Of a DNA stretch of 64,000 bases, positions 53,901 through 61,655 are shown in pieces; position 1 is the stretch's first letter, and each line of letters starts with the position of its first letter. Source of the stretch: Niveispirillum irakense DSM 11586 (GTDB taxonomy: Bacteria > Pseudomonadota > Alphaproteobacteria > Azospirillales > Azospirillaceae); NCBI RefSeq assembly GCF_000429645.1, contig NZ_KE386933.1, positions 372,001 to 436,000 of the forward strand. Reading direction: 5' to 3'. The notes beneath the pieces were generated by a model. That model worked only from the letters and a program-made list of their open reading frames with translations. It did not search any database and was not told the origin of the DNA. The translations under genes were made by a program, and so were the position numbers.

Positions 53901-53942
53901 CTGCTGACCGGCGGCACCCAGACGGCGGAACGGGGACGCTGA
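50928..53942 (+). CDS. Atypical class A penicillin-binding protein (GT51 plus transpeptidase)
   Basis: A 1004-residue bifunctional murein synthase with one N-terminal membrane anchor (YRWMAWGMTLALAGGAGFAVW). The GT51 domain is divergent: LFIENRELLD near 155 stands for the usual EDRRF, AGGSTLATQIEKYRHS near 198 for GGSTITQQ, and ILVDYLNSTPLSARPG near 250. The transpeptidase has SxxK as STAK (about 490), SxN as SIN (about 596) and KTGT in VGGKTGTGDH (about 918). The SxN-KTG interval is about 320 residues, against roughly 120-130 in typical class A PBPs, so a large insertion is present. It lies 197 bases after mltG, another murein enzyme. Confidence 0.85.
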   Translation: MASAKVYRWMAWGMTLALAGGAGFAVWMETRSSWLQSAVLARYGADLTFRVEPGPNPDIRFPDKGPYDHRLGYTAIPTFVERLVAANYRVDLQARPSPALRDYIDFGGFAPYPEKTSGGLTIRDASGLSLFDARFPERVYAGFPEVPKLVADTLLFIENRELLDTRYSTRNPAVEWDRFALALVSVPLKLVNPDNPRAGGSTLATQIEKYRHSPEGRTSSGVEKLRQMMSASVRAYKHGPDTTRARHQILVDYLNSTPLSARPGVGEVNGLGDGLWAWYGTDFNSANLILRTPPRTETELQAQAVIYKQVLSLLLAQRRPTAYLNGNGRKALNDLANAHLTLLERAGVVNPALADAARYFPLRFRDQPPAIPEPSFVEQKATNAIRSRLLGMLGVPSLYALDRLDLTVDTTLDMPTQERVTQTLRQLGDPAQAQALGLVGERLLNNADPARVVYSVTLFERTADANLVRVQVDTLPQPLDLNEGAKLDLGSTAKLRTLATYLEIVAKLHGRYASRELYELEAAAQDAPDRLTQWVLRSMAAQPGVSLPAILDQAMQRQYSASPGERFFTGGGLHSFGNFDDKDDGRVVTVAEAFRHSINLVFIRMMRDIVNHFIAEGPARKDDVLDDPRHPARKTYLAQFADQEGSVFLNKFWAEYKDMSPDAALDRLAKRLRPTPDRLSVAFRSARPNATVAELARFLERHVPAGAPPMAQIDAMYQKYAPDNWSLNDRGYMAGVHPLELWLVAYLQDSAQPQRRDMLKESSQSRQESYRWLFSSRSKRAQDSRIGIVLEEEAFARIHAEWQKLGYPFGSLIASYATSIGSSADRPGALAELMGIIVNDGVRLPTRRVGRLHFAQNTPYETAFAPLEGAGGGERVMAPEVAAVLRRHLMDIVENGTARRVKGSFVRADGVEIPVGGKTGTGDHRFERYGPGGVVLESRVVNRTATFVFYVGDQFFGVITAHVHGPEAAQYRFTSALPAQLLKILAPSLSPLLTGGTQTAERGR

Positions 53943-53945
53943 GGG

Positions 53946-54506
53946 TTACTCCGCCGCCTGGCTGGCCGGCTGGGCCACACCGTCCTTGCGGAAGGCGATG
54001 GTGACCGTCGCCAGATGGATGCCGAATTTGGAGATGGTGGCCCGGTTCAGCAGCACACCGTCCGGCATCAGGAACATCCAGTCATCAAACCGGACCTTGG
54101 TGCGGCCCTCGCCCATTTTCAGGTTGAAGTCATAGACCATGTTGTAGGCATTGCCAGAGACGATGCCCTTGGCAGTGCCAAAGGCATCCTGGGTGCGGCC
54201 TTCCCAGGTCTGGGGACCGTTCCGGGTCAGCACCCAGACCCGGTTTTCCTTCTCCCCGTCATTCCACAGGAAATCTTCTACCAGGGTCAGTTCCTTGCCG
54301 TTCCATTTGCCCTGGATATCCACGGTGAAGGTGCGGCGCACATTGCCAAACCTGTCCTCCACGATGCCATAGGCGCGGGACTGGCCCTGGAAATAGTCTT
54401 CCAGCACAAGGGCCGGTGTTTCGTTGGCGAATTGTTCGGGTTTCATGGAGTTGCAACCGGATAGGGTGGCACAGGCCAGGATCAGCAGGAAAAGGCGGCG
54501 GAACAT
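53946..54506 (-). CDS. DUF3833 lipoprotein
   Basis: A 186-residue lipoprotein: signal peptide with lipobox LSGC (Cys about 18), then the DUF3833 pattern LVLEDYFQGQSRAYGIVEDRFGNVRRTFTVDI, LVEDFLWNDGEKENRVW, and FDDWMFLMPDGVLLNRATISKFGIHLATVTIAF in outline. Its function is unknown. It is the last gene of the photolyase-to-DUF3833 set, 46 bases after the GPH transporter. DUF3833 genes occur with CFA-type methyltransferases in the photo-oxidative stress regulon of several alphaproteobacteria. It is convergent with the PBP gene with only 3 bases between stops. Confidence 0.85.
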   Translation of the reverse strand: MFRRLFLLILACATLSGCNSMKPEQFANETPALVLEDYFQGQSRAYGIVEDRFGNVRRTFTVDIQGKWNGKELTLVEDFLWNDGEKENRVWVLTRNGPQTWEGRTQDAFGTAKGIVSGNAYNMVYDFNLKMGEGRTKVRFDDWMFLMPDGVLLNRATISKFGIHLATVTIAFRKDGVAQPASQAAE

Positions 54507-54552
54507 GCGGTCCTCGCGCGGGGGCTAATAGGGAAGGGGTGTGGGAGAGGGA

Positions 54553-55878
54553 TCAGCCGGGTGGCCCTGTCTCGATCCGTTCCCGCAAGGCTGATTGGGC
54601 TGCCCGGTCCAGCGGCCAGCGCCAGAGCAGGGCGATGGCCACCAGTTTCAAGGCGATGGGCAGCCCGGCATAAAGCAGGGTAAGGCCGGCGAGCGCATTG
54701 GCATCGTTCTGCGCCAGACCGGGGTCGAAGCCGAACAGGGCAGCGGCACCCAACCCCAGCGCGGCCAGCGCCGTGGCGAGCTTGGTCGCCAGCCCCCAAA
54801 AGGCGAAGAACAGGCCCGTCCGTTCCCCGCCGCCCTGTGCGGTGTCCAGGTCCACCACATCGGCCTGCATGGCCGACGGCAGGATCAGGTCGGCGCCCAG
54901 CGACAGGCCGGTCATGACGCATACCAGCAAAAACAGGCCCGAATCCCCCGGCCCCAGCCAGAAAACCGGCAGGAACCAGCCGATATTCCAGAGCATGGCC
55001 CAGCGCCATACCCGGTCCTTGCCGAAATACTTGCTTAAACCCAGCCATAGCGGCACCGCCAGCAAGCCAGAGGCGAAATAGCAGAGCAGCAACAGCCCGG
55101 CCCGGTCCCCGTCGCCCAGACGGTGCTGAACGAAGAAGAGGAAGAGCTGCGCCGGCAGGCCGTTCGCCATCCCATTGATGACATAGGCCAATAGCAACCG
55201 GCGGAAAGGCCCGTTGGCGAGAATCAATCGCCAGCTTCCTGGCTTGGCCTTCGGGGGCGTCTGCATCGCCCGGTCCGGCACGAAGGCCAGCGCCGCCAGC
55301 GTGGCGATTGGCAGCATCACCAGCAGCAGCAGGGCCAGCAGGCGCAGGGCCTCCCCCTCCTGCCCGGCAGCCCCCACACCGGCCGCAAAGGGCAGCACCA
55401 GGGCCACCAGCGTGCCCAGCACCCCGGCGGCTTCCCGAAAACCATTGATCCGGGTGCGCTGGTGGTAATCGCCGGACAGTTCCGCCCCCCAGGCCGTCAG
55501 CGGCACCACCATCAGCGTCCAGCCGAGATAGAGCGCCATGCTCCACCCCAGCAGATGGGCCGGCCCCGCCCCCGCAGGCGGCACCAGCAGGAACCAGAGT
55601 GACAGGCAGGTCAGCGGCAGCCCGGCGGCGATCCAGGGTTTGCGGCGCCCAAACCGGCTGTGTGTCCGGTCGGACAGCAGCCCGACCAGCGGATCGGTCA
55701 CCCCATCCCACAGCCGGGCCAGCAGCAGCACAAGGCTGATCGTGCCCAGCGGCAGGCCGATGCTGGCATAATGGGCCGGCAGGAAGATGTATGTGGGCAG
55801 CAGCAGCACCGCCAGCGGCAGGGCAGGCGCAGCATAGGCCAGCAGACGATACCAGGGATGGGGGCGGGGGTGCGTCAT
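54553..55878 (-). CDS. GPH-family sugar/cation symporter-like MFS transporter
   Basis: A 441-residue, twelve-helix transporter of the glycoside-pentoside-hexuronide:cation (MelB-like) family. LLARLWDGVTDPLVGLLSDRTHSRFGRRKPWI in outline is the family signature around helix 2-3, and SLGADLILPSAMQADVVDLDT the second-half counterpart. Despite the family name, members placed next to CFA-type methyltransferases are unlikely to carry sugars and may move lipids or other products (inference). It starts 12 bases after the methyltransferase stop and is in the same operon. Confidence 0.85.
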   Translation of the reverse strand: MTHPRPHPWYRLLAYAAPALPLAVLLLPTYIFLPAHYASIGLPLGTISLVLLLARLWDGVTDPLVGLLSDRTHSRFGRRKPWIAAGLPLTCLSLWFLLVPPAGAGPAHLLGWSMALYLGWTLMVVPLTAWGAELSGDYHQRTRINGFREAAGVLGTLVALVLPFAAGVGAAGQEGEALRLLALLLLVMLPIATLAALAFVPDRAMQTPPKAKPGSWRLILANGPFRRLLLAYVINGMANGLPAQLFLFFVQHRLGDGDRAGLLLLCYFASGLLAVPLWLGLSKYFGKDRVWRWAMLWNIGWFLPVFWLGPGDSGLFLLVCVMTGLSLGADLILPSAMQADVVDLDTAQGGGERTGLFFAFWGLATKLATALAALGLGAAALFGFDPGLAQNDANALAGLTLLYAGLPIALKLVAIALLWRWPLDRAAQSALRERIETGPPG

Positions 55879-55890
55879 GCGGGCCGGTGC

Positions 55891-57126
55891 CTAGACCCGG
55901 CCAATGCCGACATGCATCACATCAATGGTGCCAACTCGGAAGCCGGCGGCGCAGTACCAGAGATATTGCTCCCACATTCGCTTGAAACGGGTGTCGAACC
56001 CCTGGCGGGCCAGATCGGGCCAGGCGGCCTGGAAGCGCGTCTGCCATTCCAGCAGGGTGCGGGCATAATGCAGGCCATAGCCCTGACCACCGCGCCAGGA
56101 AAGCCCGGCTGCCTCGATCTCCGCCTTCAGCCGTGTCGGGCTGGGCAGCATGCCGCCGGGGAAGATGTAGCGCTGGATATAATCAGCCCCGCGCCGGTAG
56201 CTGTCGAAATGCTTCTCGTCGATGGTGATGATCTGCAAGGCGCCCAGCCCACCCGGTTTCAGCCGGTCGTGGAGCGCCTGGAAGAAGGTGGGCCAATAGC
56301 GTTCGCCCACCGCCTCAAACATCTCGATGCTGGCGATCCGGTCAAACTGACCCTGGGTGTCGCGGTAATCCTGCAGGCGGATTTCCACCTTCTCCCCCAG
56401 CCCTTCGCGCTGGATGCGGGCGCAGGCATAGTCGTACTGTGCCTTGCTGATGGTGATGCCCGTGACCCTGGCCCCCACCTCCCTGGCGGCGAATTCAGCA
56501 AAGCCACCCCAGCCGCAGCCCACTTCCAGCACATGATGGCCGGGTGACAGCGCCATCCGTTCCGCGATGGCGGCATATTTGCGCTGCTGCGCCTGTTCCA
56601 TCGCCTCTGCCCGGTCCAGATCGGCATAAAGGGCGGCGGAATAGGTCATGCTGGGGTCCAGCCAGCCTTCATAGAAGCCGTTCCCCAGATCGTAATGATA
56701 GGCGATGTTGCGGCGGCTGCCGGTCTTGCTGTTGGGCTTGGCCAGATGGATCAGGAACTGCAAAGCCTTGACCCAGGGCTTGCCATTCATCGCCCGGTCA
56801 AGCTCTGCTTCGTTCAGCAGCGCCATCTCGAACAGGGCCATTGTGTCCGGGCTGGTCCAGTCGCCATCCAGATAGCTTTCGCAGAAGCCCAGCTTGCCGC
56901 CGCTCAGCATCCGGGCGGCCAGCCGGTCATTGCGCACATACAGCACGCCATGCGGTCCCGGCTGTGTCCCGTCAAACCGATGGCTGCGCCCGTTGGGCAG
57001 CACGATGGTCAGGGCGCCGATCCGGATCGCCGGGGCCATGGACAGCAGAACCCGCATCATGCGGGACGGGCGGTAGGGGGCAGCCCCGGTAAGGGGCAGG
57101 AATTGGGTATCGGACTGTTCGGTCAT
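55891..57126 (-). CDS. CFA-type SAM-dependent fatty-acyl methyltransferase
   Basis: A 411-residue paralogue of cyclopropane synthase. Motifs: YHYDLGNGFYEGWLDPSMTYSAALY, VLEVGCGWGGFAEFAAREVG (SAM binding), GITISKAQYDYACARIQ, DRIASIEMFEAVGERYWP and FPGGMLPSPTRL. Its end (YCAAGFRVGTIDVMHVGIGR) differs from the Cfa at 41598. Location between an FAD oxidoreductase and a GPH transporter suggests the group that methylates vaccenoyl chains in the pathway to methylated and furan fatty acids in other alphaproteobacteria; this is inference. Its substrate chains would be those made by the FabF product here. Confidence 0.8.
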   Translation of the reverse strand: MTEQSDTQFLPLTGAAPYRPSRMMRVLLSMAPAIRIGALTIVLPNGRSHRFDGTQPGPHGVLYVRNDRLAARMLSGGKLGFCESYLDGDWTSPDTMALFEMALLNEAELDRAMNGKPWVKALQFLIHLAKPNSKTGSRRNIAYHYDLGNGFYEGWLDPSMTYSAALYADLDRAEAMEQAQQRKYAAIAERMALSPGHHVLEVGCGWGGFAEFAAREVGARVTGITISKAQYDYACARIQREGLGEKVEIRLQDYRDTQGQFDRIASIEMFEAVGERYWPTFFQALHDRLKPGGLGALQIITIDEKHFDSYRRGADYIQRYIFPGGMLPSPTRLKAEIEAAGLSWRGGQGYGLHYARTLLEWQTRFQAAWPDLARQGFDTRFKRMWEQYLWYCAAGFRVGTIDVMHVGIGRV

Positions 57127-57211
57127 GGCTCCACCATTCTCTGGCGGGCTTTAATCTTGTCCGAATTGGCGGCCCGGCAAGCCGGGCGGTCGGCGCAATC
57201 TGCCTTAACTT

Positions 57212-58543
57212 TTATCGCGCCGCCATGGCCGGGCCGCGCGGTCGGGCATTACGCCCGGCGGGTGAGGCCTCGATCACGTCCCAGGGCCGCTTGGCGCCCA
57301 GCGATTCGGCCACCGCCAGCCCGGCGGACAGGCCATCCTCGTGGAAGCCGTACCCGATATAGGCGCCGCAGAACCAGGTGCGGCGCAGCCCCTGAATATC
57401 CTTGATCCGGGCCTGCGCCTGGATGGCGCCGGCATCGAACATCGGGTGGTCATAGATGAATTCCCGGATGCGATAGGCCGGGCGTGGCTCCTGGATCGGG
57501 TTCAGCGTCACGAAAAGCGGGTCGGCCGGGTCCAGATTCTGAAGCGCATTCATCCAATAGGTGACGGAGACCTTGGCCCGCCGTTCCCGCGTGGCGTTGG
57601 CCAGATAATTCCAGGCCGACCAGGCCTTTTGCCGTTTGGGCATCAGGGCCGGGTCGCGATGCAGGCAGGCCCGGTTCAACTGGTAGCGGAAGGCGCCCAG
57701 CACCTGCCGTTCTGCCTCTGACGGGTCGGCCAGCAGGGCCAGCGCCTGATCGGCATGGGTGGCGATGATGGCATGGTCGAAATGGCTGGTGGTGCCGGTG
57801 GCGTCCTGCAACTCCACCCCATCCGGGGTGCGGCGCAGGCTGGTGATGGCGCGGCCGGTATGAAGGTGGCCCTTCAACGGCGCGGCCAGTGCCTGGACAT
57901 AGGCCCGGCTGCCGCCTTTGACCGTGTACCATTGCGGCCGGTGCTTGATCTTCAGCAGCCCGTGATTCTGGAAGAAGCGCACAAAGCTCTGCACCGGAAA
58001 GGACAGCATTTCCGCGATGGTGGAAGACCAGATGGCCGCCCCCATCGGCAGCAGATGGTCATAGATGAAGCGATGGCCATAGCGGCCGGCATCCAGATAT
58101 TCGCCCAGCGTCATATCCATGGCCGCGGGGTCGCGCAGCAGCTTGGGCGCCTGCCGGTAGAAGCGCAGGATATCGCGCAGCATCAGGTGATAGGTGGGCG
58201 ACAGCAGGTTGCGCTTCTGGGCGAACATGCCGGCCAGATTGCTGCCAGCATATTCCAGCCGCCCACGGTCCACGCTGACCGCGAAACTCATCCGGCATTC
58301 CATCGCCTCGATGCCCAGATGGGCCAGCATGGCGATCAGGTTGGGATATGTCGCCTCGTTAAAGACGATGAAGCCGGTATCCACGGCCTGGGCATGCCCG
58401 TCCGGCCCCGCGACATCAACCGTGTTGGAATGGCCGCCGGGATGCTCGTTCTGTTCGAACAGGGTGACATCATATCCCTGACGGTTCAGCAGCCATGCCG
58501 CGCTAAGGCCGGATATACCGGCCCCGATGACTGCGATCCTCAT
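57212..58543 (-). CDS. FAD-dependent amine-oxidase-like oxidoreductase
   Basis: A 443-residue flavoprotein. The dinucleotide loop AVIGAGISGLSAAWLLNRQGYDVTLFEQNEHPGGHSNTV in outline (residues 3-40) binds FAD; DTGFIVFNEATYPNLIAMLAHLGI, WYTVKGGSRAYVQAL, FDHAIIATHADQALALL and the late WFCGAYIGYGFHEDGLSAGLAVAE are typical of the family that sits with DUF1365 and CFA genes. It may desaturate or oxidise acyl chains. The ATG at 58543 gives the usual N terminus. The photolyase ends 25 bases upstream, so co-transcription is likely. No DUF1365 gene follows, only 85 bases to the methyltransferase. Confidence 0.82.
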   Translation of the reverse strand: MRIAVIGAGISGLSAAWLLNRQGYDVTLFEQNEHPGGHSNTVDVAGPDGHAQAVDTGFIVFNEATYPNLIAMLAHLGIEAMECRMSFAVSVDRGRLEYAGSNLAGMFAQKRNLLSPTYHLMLRDILRFYRQAPKLLRDPAAMDMTLGEYLDAGRYGHRFIYDHLLPMGAAIWSSTIAEMLSFPVQSFVRFFQNHGLLKIKHRPQWYTVKGGSRAYVQALAAPLKGHLHTGRAITSLRRTPDGVELQDATGTTSHFDHAIIATHADQALALLADPSEAERQVLGAFRYQLNRACLHRDPALMPKRQKAWSAWNYLANATRERRAKVSVTYWMNALQNLDPADPLFVTLNPIQEPRPAYRIREFIYDHPMFDAGAIQAQARIKDIQGLRRTWFCGAYIGYGFHEDGLSAGLAVAESLGAKRPWDVIEASPAGRNARPRGPAMAAR

Positions 58544-58568
58544 CCACGCGCCCCTTTCCTGCGCCTGT

Positions 58569-60047
58569 TCAGTCCGGTTCCGCGCGCCCCTGGCGGATGG
58601 CAGCAAAGGCATCCAGCGCGCGTTGCCGTCCTTCGGCATGATCGACGATCGGATGCGGATAATCCCGGCCCAGCCGTACCCCGGCCCCGCGCAACACCGC
58701 CTCCGGCGCCTGCCAAGGCGCGTGAATATATTTGGCGGGTAAGTGTTTCAGTTCTGGTACCCACCGGCGCACATAATCGCCCTCCGCGTCGAATTTTTCG
58801 CTCTGGAGCATGGGGTTGAAGACACGGAAATAGGGGGCGGCGTCGGCCCCGCAGCCACCGATCCATTGCCAGCCGGCCGCATTGTTGGCCAGATCGGCAT
58901 CGACCAGCGTATCCCAAAACCAAGCCTGCCCGGCCTGCCAGGGCAGCAGCAGATGTTTCACCAGCAGGGAACCGGCGATCATCCGCACCCGGTTGTGCAT
59001 CCATCCCGTCTGCCAAAGCTGCCGCATGCCGGCATCCACGATCGGATAGCCGGTTTGCCCGCGCTGCCACGCGGCCAGGGCTTTGTCGTTGGATGTCCAG
59101 GGAAACTCCTTGAAGGCAGGGTCGAGCGGCTGCTCCGGCATGGTGGGGAAATGATATAGCAGCGAATGGCAGAATTCACGCCAGCCGATCTGGCGCAGGA
59201 ACGCATCCACTTCCTTCTCTTCGGCTTTTTTCTCATCCGCATGCTGGCGGGCGGCGTGCCAGATCTGACGGGGGGAGATTTCCCCGAAATGCAGATGGGG
59301 CGACAGGCGGGAGGTGCCATCCGTGCCGGGCAGGTCACGCCGGGTCGGATAGTGCCCGGCCCTGCCTTCGGCCAGGAATGCTTGCAGCCGGCGCATGGCG
59401 GCGGCTTCCCCGATGGCGGCGCCATCCTGCCAGTCCTGGCGCATCCCGCCCGCCCAATCGGGTTTGGTCGGCAGCAGGCCCCAATCCGCCAGCTTTTCCC
59501 CCTTGGGCGGGCTGGCAAGCGGGGTGATATGGGCGGGGGCGGGCAGGGGGGCGCCCGGTGCCATCTGCGCCAGGGCGGCCCGCCAATAAGGGGTGAAGAC
59601 CTTGTAGGGCAAACCGCTGCCGTTCAACACCTTCCAGGGCTCATTCAGCAGGCTGCCATTGCAGCTTTTCACCTCCCGCCCGTCATGGGTCAGGGCGGAT
59701 TTCAGCCGGCTGTCCCGGTCAATGGCCCAGGGTTCGTAACAGCGGTTCCAGAACACGGCGCCGGCCTTCACCGTCCGGGCCAGATCCTGGATCACATCGC
59801 CCGCCGGCCCCCGCAGCAGCAGCAGCGGGCAGCCGCGCTTTTCCAGTGCATCGGCCAGGGCCGTCAGGCTGTGATGCAGCCACCAGCGGCTGGCCCCGCC
59901 AGCCTTCCAGGTACCTGGCGTCACATCATCCAGCACATAGACCGGCAGCACAGGCCGGCCCGTATCAACGGCATGGCACAGGGCCGGATTGTCGCCCAGC
60001 CGCAAATCCTGGCGGAACCAGATGATGACAGGCGTGCTGTCGGGCAT
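58569..60047 (-). CDS. phr: Deoxyribodipyrimidine photolyase
   Basis: A 492-residue CPD photolyase of the FAD/antenna type. The N-terminal Rossmann antenna domain (about 5-130) starts [17 protein letters not shown]; the FAD-binding helical domain (about 275-470) has [76 protein letters not shown] in outline, [30 protein letters not shown]. It uses blue light to split pyrimidine dimers. Start ATG 60047. It heads the minus-strand set running to the DUF3833 gene. Confidence 0.93.
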   Translation of the reverse strand: MPDSTPVIIWFRQDLRLGDNPALCHAVDTGRPVLPVYVLDDVTPGTWKAGGASRWWLHHSLTALADALEKRGCPLLLLRGPAGDVIQDLARTVKAGAVFWNRCYEPWAIDRDSRLKSALTHDGREVKSCNGSLLNEPWKVLNGSGLPYKVFTPYWRAALAQMAPGAPLPAPAHITPLASPPKGEKLADWGLLPTKPDWAGGMRQDWQDGAAIGEAAAMRRLQAFLAEGRAGHYPTRRDLPGTDGTSRLSPHLHFGEISPRQIWHAARQHADEKKAEEKEVDAFLRQIGWREFCHSLLYHFPTMPEQPLDPAFKEFPWTSNDKALAAWQRGQTGYPIVDAGMRQLWQTGWMHNRVRMIAGSLLVKHLLLPWQAGQAWFWDTLVDADLANNAAGWQWIGGCGADAAPYFRVFNPMLQSEKFDAEGDYVRRWVPELKHLPAKYIHAPWQAPEAVLRGAGVRLGRDYPHPIVDHAEGRQRALDAFAAIRQGRAEPD

Positions 60048-60379
60048 GTCCACTCCATCGACGCTGCCAGGATCAGGGGAACGCGCCCCCATCTTTCGGC
60101 TGCCGGCTGAAAAAGCAATGAAAAGCGGCACTTGCCGCCGGCAATGACATAGCGCGATGTGGCAAAAGGCCAGCCCTGGGGTTGATCTTTTCCCGGTGGT
60201 TCAACTGGACCACCCCCTTTGCCCTCCGCCTTCCGGCTGATGTGGGCCCGACCAAAGTCGGAGGGGAGGGAGCTTGATTAAGCGACGGGAACGTCCCAAT
60301 TTCCTGAAAGCCTGACGTGGAAGCGGTTCCGATTACTCCCCCCCGGAAAGGACTCCCCCGTCCCCGCTCCGTCAGGCGA
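60048..60379. ncRNA. Gene-free interval, possible plus-strand small RNA
   Basis: No protein gene is supported between photolyase and pdeM. The interval has several short hairpins (GGTGGT/ACCACC near 60195, CCGAC-CAAA-GTCGG at 60248-60261, GACG/CGTC near 60283) and ends at a strong plus-strand terminator. A weak promoter-like TTGATT with a 17-bp gap lies near 60275. A non-coding RNA reading rightwards to the terminator would account for these, but the 5' end is not defined and no known RNA family was recognised. Confidence 0.3.
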
Positions 60380-60423
60380 GACGCCCTGGGATGCACCCCC
60401 CTGCATTCCGGGGCGTCGTTTTT
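60380..60423 (+). terminator. Plus-strand rho-independent terminator without upstream gene
   Basis: A 16-bp stem with a CCCCCC loop is followed by GTTTTT. Two of the pairs (60387-60410 and 60390-60407) are G-U wobbles in plus-strand RNA but A-C mismatches in minus-strand RNA, so the hairpin is better formed on the plus strand; the T tract is also on that side. Its last bases overlap the stop codon of pdeM, which runs the other way. Confidence 0.75.
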
Positions 60424-61127
60424 CAGGCTGTGGCCAGACGACGGCGGGTGGCCATATTGGCTGTCAGCCGTGCGGCTGGCAGCAGGTGCAGCTTGTCGGT
60501 GCCCAGCATCCAGACATGGAAAGGCCGGCTGAACAGGCGGCTGATCGCCGGGTCCAGCACATTCAGCCCGCCCGTATAGGAACCGAAGGCCGGCATGATC
60601 AGCCGCTGCCCGTCGCTGGCAAAGCAGCGGGCGGACAGGTGCCGGCCCCGCACGGCGGTCACCGCTTTGGGGTGGTAATGGCCGCAGATTTCGCCCACGG
60701 CCCCGGCTTCCGGTTCGTGCCGCAGCACCAGCGGCCCTTCCCGTATTTCCCCTGTCACCGATCCCCCCCAACCATCGGGGGGCGCCGGATCATGGTTGCC
60801 GGTGATCCAGGTCCAGTCATGGGCGCCGGTCAAGGCCGCGATGCGCCTTCCATCCGCAGGGGATATGCGGGCAGCGGCGTCCCGGTCGTGGAAACTGTCC
60901 CCCAGGCAGATGACGCGGGAGGGGTGCAGCCTGGCGCAGGCCGCTTCCAGCCGTCCCAGGGTGGCGGCTGTGTCATAAGGGGGTAGAAACTGGCCGAACC
61001 GCGCATAGGCCGACCCTTTTTCCAGATGCAGGTCGGCCACCAGCAGCCATCCCCGTTCAGGCCAGAACAGGGTGCCGGAGGGATCGGGGCACAGCCTTGC
61101 CCCGTTCAGTAACAGTTCTGCGGTCAT
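60423..61127 (-). CDS. pdeM: Ligase-associated DNA damage response endonuclease PdeM
   Basis: A 234-residue calcineurin-like metallophosphoesterase of the PdeM type: LLVADLHLEKGSAYARFGQFLPPYDTAATLGRL in outline gives the first metal motif, VICLGDSFHDRDAA the second, WITGNHDPAPP the third and ICGHYHPKA the fourth. In other bacteria pdeM is next to a ligase-associated helicase (lhr-like) and an ATP-dependent DNA ligase; those are not present here on either side. ATG 61127 was chosen; the VOC gene stops two bases before it. The photolyase 375 bases away is another repair gene, but a shared operon is not implied. Confidence 0.85.
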   Translation of the reverse strand: MTAELLLNGARLCPDPSGTLFWPERGWLLVADLHLEKGSAYARFGQFLPPYDTAATLGRLEAACARLHPSRVICLGDSFHDRDAAARISPADGRRIAALTGAHDWTWITGNHDPAPPDGWGGSVTGEIREGPLVLRHEPEAGAVGEICGHYHPKAVTAVRGRHLSARCFASDGQRLIMPAFGSYTGGLNVLDPAISRLFSRPFHVWMLGTDKLHLLPAARLTANMATRRRLATA

Positions 61128-61129
61128 GA

Positions 61130-61552
61130 TCAGGCGATGGTGACGGTGCCGTCCCCGGCCAGGGGCCAGTGGGGGTTCCAGGCAATTTCCCAATAATGCC
61201 CGTCCGGGTCGGCGAACATGCCGCTATAACCGCCCCAGAACTGTTCCTCCGCAGGCCGCACCAGCCGCGCGCCCTGCGTCAGCGCGAAGGAGAACAGCGT
61301 GTCCACTTCATGTTTGTTATGGACATTATGGGCCAGCATGGTTGGGCCGGGAGCAACCTTGCCGGCATCGCCGGCCATTTCCCGCTGATAGGCATCCGCC
61401 CCCAGCAGGCACAATCCCAGGCCGCCAAGCTGAAAGAAGCAGGCTTCCCCTGCACCCATTGCCGCCGGCGTCCAGCCCAGCCCTTCATAGAAGGTGCGGG
61501 ACCGGTCCAGATCGGCGACCCGCAGCGTGATCAGGGTGACGCGCTGTTCCAT
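61130..61552 (-). CDS. VOC family protein (glyoxalase/bleomycin-resistance fold)
   Basis: A 140-residue single VOC domain: VTLITLRVADLDRSRTFYEGLGWTPA, ACFFQLGGLGLCLLGADAY, AHNVHNKHEVDTLF and GYSGMFADPDGHYWEIAWNPHW, with His and Glu positions for a metal site. Members include dioxygenases, isomerases and resistance proteins, so no reaction is assigned. The start at 61552 gives the family N terminus. Its stop is two bases from the pdeM start, so the two genes are translated from one mRNA. Confidence 0.85.
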   Translation of the reverse strand: MEQRVTLITLRVADLDRSRTFYEGLGWTPAAMGAGEACFFQLGGLGLCLLGADAYQREMAGDAGKVAPGPTMLAHNVHNKHEVDTLFSFALTQGARLVRPAEEQFWGGYSGMFADPDGHYWEIAWNPHWPLAGDGTVTIA

Positions 61553-61617
61553 CGCTCGCGGTCTTTCGTCTGGTAAAACAAGAGCACATTGGAACATCAA
61601 GTGAACAGATGCGCAAG

Positions 61618-61645
61618 CCCTGTGGGCGGAAGACCGCCCACAGGG
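61618..61645 (-). terminator. Hairpin after the chemoreceptor gene
   Basis: A perfect 12-bp stem CCCTGTGGGCGG/CCGCCCACAGGG with an AAGA loop, 10 bases beyond the chemoreceptor stop on the minus strand. The T tract is short (CTTGC), so termination efficiency is uncertain. Confidence 0.6.
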
Positions 61646-61655
61646 TAGCTGTCTG

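Noticed and set aside
60070..60075. TGATCC on the minus strand upstream of the photolyase, resembling the -35 of singlet-oxygen (RpoE/ECF11) promoters
   Set aside because: At the required spacing the -10 region would fall on the start codon (GGACATG) and lacks a TA-rich box, so it cannot serve as that promoter for the photolyase start chosen here.
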